Below, one piece after another: positions 61,101 to 64,000 of a stretch of DNA of 64,000 bases. A model generated the notes under the pieces. The model was not told the origin of the DNA. It did not search any database and was given only the letters and a program-made list of their open reading frames with translations. Position 1 is the stretch's first letter. Each line of letters begins with the position of its first letter. The position numbers and the translations under genes were made by a program. This DNA comes from Clostridium paridis. GTDB taxonomy: Bacteria > Bacillota > Clostridia > Clostridiales > Clostridiaceae. The stretch lies in NCBI RefSeq assembly GCF_016765615.1, contig NZ_JAESWA010000019.1:124001-188000 (forward strand), given 5' to 3'.

Positions 61101-61344
61101 AAAACTTGCAGAAGAAGAACCGAATATAATGAATGTAATTAAAAATAAGGAAGTTGATCTAGTGATTAATACCCCTACTAAAGGCAATGATTCTAAAAGG
61201 GATGGCTTTATTTTAAGAAGAGCAGCCGTAGAAAGAAATATTGGAGTAGTTACAGCGTTAGATACTTTTAATGCTATAGTAAATGTAAAAGTTAATCAAA
61301 CCTGTAAAAAGGATCTTGAAGTATTTAATATTGTAGAAGAGTAA
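58135..61344 (+). CDS. carB: Carbamoyl phosphate synthetase, large subunit
   Basis: This 1069-residue subunit makes carbamoyl phosphate from ammonia, bicarbonate and two ATP. Two homologous ATP-grasp halves are seen: the first opens with [19 protein letters not shown], the second with [19 protein letters not shown] near 560. Each has its own ATP-grasp and EINPR or EVNPR metal site. The C-terminal MGS-like allosteric domain (about 930-1069), which binds UMP or ornithine in relatives, is present. It starts 26 bases after carA with AGGAGGTAAGG. There is no terminator before the ykkC element, so some read-through downstream is possible. Confidence 0.97.
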   Translation: MPLNKDIKKVLVIGSGPIIIGQAAEFDYSGTQACQALKEEGIEVVLVNSNPATIMTDKEVADKIYLEPLTVEFVEKVIKKERPDSLLAGMGGQTGLNLTVELYEKGILDKYKLKVIGTSVESIKEGEDRELFRAMMQRINEPVIQSEIVTTLEQGRKVANEIGYPVVVRPAYTLGGTGGGIVNNEEELNITLASGLQLSSIHQCLLEKSVKGWKEVEYEVMRDSYGNCITVCNMENIDPVGIHTGDSIVVAPSQTLSDKEYQMLRTASINIINAVGIEGGCNVQFALNPDSFEYAVIEINPRVSRSSALASKATGYPIAKMAAKIALGYGLDEIENAVTKKTYACFEPTLDYVVVKIPKWPFDKFFSADRALGTKMMATGEIMAIGANFEAAFLKGIRSLEIGKYSLEHKKFRSLSLEELRERIKTPDDERIFALAEMLRRDYRVEHVSRITGMDIFFIEKFKWIVEEEQRLKLSKLEQLDKEWLQNLKRKGFSDKGIADLLGSTPEDIYKLRSIWNIKPSYKMVDTCGGEFEALSPYYYSTYEQYDEVQVSDKKKVMVIGSGPIRIGQGIEFDYASVHCVIALKKLGIETIIVNNNPETVSTDFNISDKLYFEPLTEEDVFNIIEKEKPDGVILQFGGQTAIKLANFLKEKDIQTLGTTADQIDLAEDREKFDEMLEKLGVSRPKGKGVWTIEDGIKEARELEFPVLVRPSYVLGGQGMEITHDEDELIYYLSNAFEKDTKSPILIDKYLMGREIEVDAISDGEDVLIPGIMEHLERAGVHSGDSITMYPSQNLSKSIKDKVLEYTKKLAIEIGIKGMINIQFIEYQDKLYVIEVNPRASRTVPYISKVSKVPIVDLATKVMLGEKLKDLGYGVDVYKEPKLVSVKVPVFSTQKLPNVEVSLGPEMKSTGEVLGVGKTLEEALYKGMLAAGLYPERNTGKILATINNHDKEEFLSIVRKLKGLDYEFVATSGTAELLRKEGLKAEVVRKLAEEEPNIMNVIKNKEVDLVINTPTKGNDSKRDGFILRRAAVERNIGVVTALDTFNAIVNVKVNQTCKKDLEVFNIVEE

Positions 61345-61365
61345 GATACAATTAAATTAATAAAG

Positions 61366-61475
61366 TGGAGAAAAAGTTTTCTAGGGTTCCGCAAAAAAAA
61401 GAATTGGTCAGGTCCGAGAGAAAACGCACAATTATAATTATTGTGTACACGGAAGGATAAAAGCCTGGGAGATAT
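61366..61475 (+). promoter_or_regulatory. ykkC-family riboswitch
   Basis: The stretch holds the conserved ykkC blocks in order: CTAGGGTTCCG (61381-61391), GGTCAGGTCCGAGAG (about 61426), ACACGGAAGGATAAAAGCC (about 61447-61465) and TGGGAGA. The family covers guanidine, ppGpp and PRPP sensors. I cannot assign the subtype from sequence by eye. A weak promoter TTTAAT-17-TACAAT (61324-61352) lies upstream. Confidence 0.85.
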
Positions 61476-61509
61476 CGTAGTGATGTCCTCCTAGGCTTTT
61501 AATATTTTT
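61459..61509 (+). terminator. Terminator controlled by the ykkC riboswitch
   Basis: A 13-bp stem with one G-T pair (61459-61471 with 61488-61500) is followed by AATATTTTT. Its 5' arm uses the AAAAGCC bases of the riboswitch core, so ligand binding should prevent it, giving an ON switch. Confidence 0.82.
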
Positions 61510-61538
61510 AAAATATCAGTAGAAAGGATAAATAATAA

Positions 61539-61928
61539 ATGCAGGATTTTAAATTGGAATTGAAACTATTAGAAAAATATTATGGAGTTTGTAGGTTAAG
61601 CTCTGAAGATGAAATACCTAGGTGGGCATTGCAAAGCGATATTTATTCGATTACTAAAACCCATGATGAATTATCTATAGTATGTAATGAAGAACATATT
61701 CCTGAAGGAATAGAATGTGAGAAACAATGGAGAGCTTTAAAAGTGCAAGGACCTTTGGATTTTTCATTAATTGGAATATTATCAACTATAAGTAGAGCAC
61801 TTGCTCAGCAGAGGATAAGCATTTTTGCAATATCAACTTATGATACAGATTATATATTAGTAAAAGATGATAAGAGGAATGAGGCAGTTGAGGCCTTAAA
61901 AGCGATAGGATGTGAAATAGAGATTTAA
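61539..61928 (+). CDS. ACT domain protein
   Basis: This 129-residue protein has two ACT-like halves of the type found in GATS/CASTOR-like amino acid sensors (LKVQGPLDFSLIGILSTISRALAQQRISIFAISTYDTDY in residues about 68-105, given in pieces). ACT domains bind amino acids or other small ligands and regulate enzymes or transporters. The gene is the only one behind the ykkC riboswitch, so it is probably induced by that ligand. AAAGGA lies ten bases before the ATG. Its partner is unknown. Confidence 0.88.
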   Translation: MQDFKLELKLLEKYYGVCRLSSEDEIPRWALQSDIYSITKTHDELSIVCNEEHIPEGIECEKQWRALKVQGPLDFSLIGILSTISRALAQQRISIFAISTYDTDYILVKDDKRNEAVEALKAIGCEIEI

Positions 61929-61976
61929 GAGTGCACCCCTTAATATAAATATTTATTTGAAAGACGTAAATAAGTA

Positions 61977-62026
61977 TTGACAGTTGAACATGTGTTCGGT
62001 AATATATAAATATAGAATATATGTTC
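61977..62026 (+). promoter_or_regulatory. Promoter with LexA (SOS) boxes
   Basis: TTGACA (61977-61982) is 17 bases from TAATAT (62000-62005). The spacer contains a perfect GAAC-N4-GTTC (61986-61997) flanked like a Gram-positive LexA/DinR site. A second copy with one mismatch (GAAT-N4-GTTC) lies at 62015-62026 around the start of transcription. Confidence 0.8.
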
Positions 62027-62129
62027 GCATAAAAATAATAGTAATAAATATAGATAGATTGGCATAGTATTTATTATGTAAAGAGAATTGATAATCTCTT
62101 TATATAGATTTATTTAGGGGGTTATTAAT

Positions 62130-62405
62130 ATGAAAAAGACTAGTGGAATATTTGTTAAAATAAACTATAAATTTGATAGAAGCTTTAAAGAGGGTATAAA
62201 AGAAAATTCGCACAAGAATAAGAAAGGACTTTTTGATAAGTATCTTCTTTGTGGGGGGAAATATAATAAGGATGGGGTTACAATGATTTTTCAAGCAGAA
62301 AACTTAAAAGAGGCAGAAGAAATCATAAATAACAATCCATTTCAGAAGGCAAGTTTTTATTCCTTTGAAATATTGAGCAAGAATTATATTGCATTAAATT
62401 CTTAA
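62130..62405 (+). CDS. YCII-related small protein under SOS-type control
   Basis: This 91-residue protein has a Lys-rich N-terminal part and a C-terminal segment (about 48-87; VTMIFQAENLKEAEEIINNNPF then SFEILSK, listed in pieces) that resembles the YCII dimeric alpha-beta fold, including the position of the NPF motif that is usually DPF. YCII proteins may be small hydrolases or ligand binders; this assignment is tentative. Its leader has a hairpin (62079-62086 with 62095-62102) before the GGGGG site. The LexA-type promoter suggests induction by DNA damage. The start ATG 62130 is well placed. Confidence 0.7.
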   Translation: MKKTSGIFVKINYKFDRSFKEGIKENSHKNKKGLFDKYLLCGGKYNKDGVTMIFQAENLKEAEEIINNNPFQKASFYSFEILSKNYIALNS

Positions 62406-62416
62406 ATTTAAGATAA

Positions 62417-62459
62417 AAAATAGGACATTAAGAATATAAATTCTTTAATGTCCTATTTT
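62417..62459. terminator. Bidirectional terminator between YCII-like and HD-GYP genes
   Basis: A perfect 15-bp stem (62417-62431 with 62445-62459), extended inside by GAAT/ATTC, has A-rich and T-rich ends. Confidence 0.87.
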
Positions 62460-62471
62460 AAATTATGTACT

Positions 62472-63593
62472 TTAAACTTCATATTGAATCCCAGAAATAA
62501 CAAGGGATAAATCTTTTAATAAGTTTATGATGGAACCCACTCTATTTTCATCTAATGGACTTTTTAATATTTTTATTCTAGGTCTCAATGGGTAATTAGG
62601 AGGGGTTTCCTCCACAACACCAATTTCTCCATTGCTTAATTTTACAACGGTACCTGTAGGGAATGGGACAATAATTTTCGTGAATAAATCAACATAATTT
62701 ATATCAAAATGAGTACCAACATTAGCCATAATGTATTCTAAGGCCTCATTAGGTGTAGCAGCCTTTTTATAAGGTCTATCAGAAGTTAACGCATCATATA
62801 CATCAGCTATAGCAACTATTTTTACAAGTGGGTTAACCTCATTACCAGTTAAGCCGAAAGGATATCCAGTACCATCTTGTTTTTCGTGATGCTGTAATAT
62901 TATCATTTTAGCCACTGAACTAAGTTCTGTAGTACTGCCTATGTAATCATAACCTTTTTGAGGATGAGACTTAATTATATTAAATTCTTCCTCTGTCAGC
63001 TCGGCATCTTTTAGAATTATTTCCTTTGGAACACATACCTTGCCTATATCATGAATTAGAGCACCGATACATAAATCCTGTAAGTCTGAACGTGGCAACC
63101 TTAAAGCGACTCCCATAACTAATGAAAGAACAGCTACATTAACACAATGCTGATATGTATAGTTATCCATACTTTTAATATCTACCAAATTAACAAGTAT
63201 ATTTTTGTTAGCAGATATATTATCAATTAATTCTAAAGCCACATCATAGATGTTTTTTAAGTATCCTTCTCTTTCTTTAAGTAAAAGATTTTTATCTTTT
63301 GAAGAGGTGCTAGAATCAAATATGTAATTAGCAATTCTCTCTATATTAGAAAAAGTATCTTTAACAATCTTAATAGATTTTTGCCTTAATTCAGGTTTGA
63401 TTATATCTTCTATATCACTGTAGCTATATTCATCAATTATGTAAAGTGAGAAGATATTGATGGATTTTATCCGTTTGATAAGTGCCGTATTCAATTTAAT
63501 CCCTTCCTTTAGAAGAGTTCGACCATTTTCATCGAAAATAGTTCTAGCTAAAAAACTTCCTTCTTTTATACACTCAATAGGCACCAGCCTCAT
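62472..63593 (-). CDS. HD-GYP domain protein, probable c-di-GMP phosphodiesterase
   Basis: This 373-residue protein has an N-terminal DUF3391-like region (about 1-60, starting MRLVPIECIKEG) and a complete HD-GYP domain (about 135-320): HCVNV, IGALIHDIGKV near 185, KSHPQKGYDYI, HHEKQDGTGYPFG near 253, and DVYDALTSDRPYKKA near 285. All metal-binding motifs, including GYP, are intact, so hydrolysis of cyclic di-GMP is likely. A short C-terminal part follows (PFPTGTVVKLSNGEIG). The GTG at 63602 is not preferred; ATG 63593 has GAGGTG eight bases upstream. Confidence 0.92.
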   Translation of the reverse strand: MRLVPIECIKEGSFLARTIFDENGRTLLKEGIKLNTALIKRIKSINIFSLYIIDEYSYSDIEDIIKPELRQKSIKIVKDTFSNIERIANYIFDSSTSSKDKNLLLKEREGYLKNIYDVALELIDNISANKNILVNLVDIKSMDNYTYQHCVNVAVLSLVMGVALRLPRSDLQDLCIGALIHDIGKVCVPKEIILKDAELTEEEFNIIKSHPQKGYDYIGSTTELSSVAKMIILQHHEKQDGTGYPFGLTGNEVNPLVKIVAIADVYDALTSDRPYKKAATPNEALEYIMANVGTHFDINYVDLFTKIIVPFPTGTVVKLSNGEIGVVEETPPNYPLRPRIKILKSPLDENRVGSIINLLKDLSLVISGIQYEV

Positions 63594-63836
63594 AAATAAC
63601 ACCTCATACTAGTAACAGATAAGTATAATTATACTATAGAATTTTAACAATAACTATATAAATGAGCCAAAATTATTACATAATCACTACTATTTTCAGT
63701 ATCTGAAAGCTATTTTTAGATAGTTAAAAATGTAGTATTAAAAATCATAATACATTTCTAATAATTAGGTGATATAATTAATATATATTAATTATTAATA
63801 GCTTATTTATATGAACTTAATTAATGGAGTGATAAC

Positions 63837-64000
63837 ATGATGGAAGAGCTTATTAAGAATAGACCTATAGGTTTCTTTGATTCTGGAGTTGGGGGACTAA
63901 GCGTTTTAAAGAAAGCAATTGAACATATGCCAGAAGAAAACTATATTTATTTAGGAGATTCAGCTAATGCACCCTATGGTGTTAAATCTATAGAAGAAAT
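63837..64000 (+). CDS. murI: Glutamate racemase, N-terminal part
   Basis: The gene is cut by the right edge after 54 codons. The visible part has the Asp/Glu racemase start: [17 protein letters not shown] with the first DSGVGG motif (residues about 15-20) and [11 protein letters not shown] near 41-51, where Asp, Ser and the conserved NAPYG loop are present. It interconverts L- and D-glutamate for peptidoglycan. Two in-frame ATG codons (63837 and 63840) follow GGAGTGA; the first is taken. A TATAAT at 63773-63778 may be the -10 box, with no good -35 box. Confidence 0.93.
   Translation, partial: MMEELIKNRPIGFFDSGVGGLSVLKKAIEHMPEENYIYLGDSANAPYGVKSIEE

Overview
ORGANISM AND OVERALL CHARACTER. The window is about 30% G+C, AT-rich between genes, with strong purine-rich ribosome binding sites (AAAGGAG, AGGAGG), sigma-A promoters of the TTGACA-17-TATAAT kind and a simple hairpin terminator after most transcription units. 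Gene content (meso-DAP-type MurE, G5/3D-domain protein, AzlCD, ProB without a PUA domain, DUF4179 anti-sigma-like protein, M16C peptidase, TSCPD protein) fits a member of Clostridium or a close relative. It reads as ordinary chromosome: no insertion sequence, prophage, CRISPR array or rRNA operon was seen. One initiator tRNA is present. Both ends cut genes: a Cof-type HAD phosphatase at the left and glutamate racemase (murI) at the right. LAYOUT. 1-3.2 kb: tandem HAD phosphatases, then a GntR(YtrA)-ABC-permease operon with a palindromic operator over its -10 box. 3.3-6.5 kb: SWIM/SNF2 helicase. 6.7-15 kb: lipoprotein, topoisomerase III, a small Clostridium-type protein, a PseB-like sugar nucleotide dehydratase, an APC amino acid permease, AzlCD, an M50 membrane protease. 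15-18.4 kb: tandem-GNAT protein and a complete polar amino acid ABC transporter. 18.5-21.5 kb: MFS exporter and MarR regulator with three matching operators, then a UbiA prenyltransferase. 21.6-28 kb: G5/3D cell wall protein, zinc-ribbon miniprotein, DEAD-box RNA helicase, M16C metalloprotease. 28.1-28.9 kb: initiator tRNA and a candidate small RNA. 29-37.9 kb: LysR, TSCPD protein, RidA, tandem HD-GYP protein, SDR, proBA, murE, AraC regulator. 37.9-46.7 kb: P-type ATPase behind a yybP-ykoY (Mn2+) riboswitch, SDR, macrodomain protein, NatAB-like transporter, ECF sigma factor with its DUF4179 partner. 46.9-55.5 kb: 3-methyladenine glycosylase, GNAT protein, TPR membrane protein and a remarkable oligopeptide-type ABC transporter. 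55.6-64 kb: low-complexity surface/coat-like protein, carAB with an elaborate leader, ACT-domain protein behind a ykkC-family riboswitch, an SOS-box-controlled YCII-like small protein, HD-GYP protein, murI. MOST UNUSUAL CONTENT. (1) In the Opp-like operon at 49.2-55.5 kb both permeases are fused to extracellular M28-peptidase-like domains: the OppB-like one at its N terminus, the OppC-like one at its C terminus, each through an extra membrane helix. Both have lost most catalytic residues and no separate binding protein is encoded, so the pseudo-peptidases may capture substrate. (2) The carAB leader has a PyrR-type loop next to the ribosome binding site of a 31-codon reading frame that ends inside the terminator hairpin. 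This suggests PyrR control of leader translation coupled to attenuation. (3) Two promoter-hairpin-U-tract units without a reading frame are small RNA candidates. (4) Two riboswitches and a LexA box give direct regulatory predictions. REGULATORY LOGIC. Many regulators sit beside their targets (GntR-ABC, MarR-MFS, sigma/anti-sigma), and RNA-level control is prominent (Mn2+ switch, ykkC switch, PyrR attenuator). Starts given here follow the best ribosome binding site and in several cases lie downstream of the longest possible open frame.
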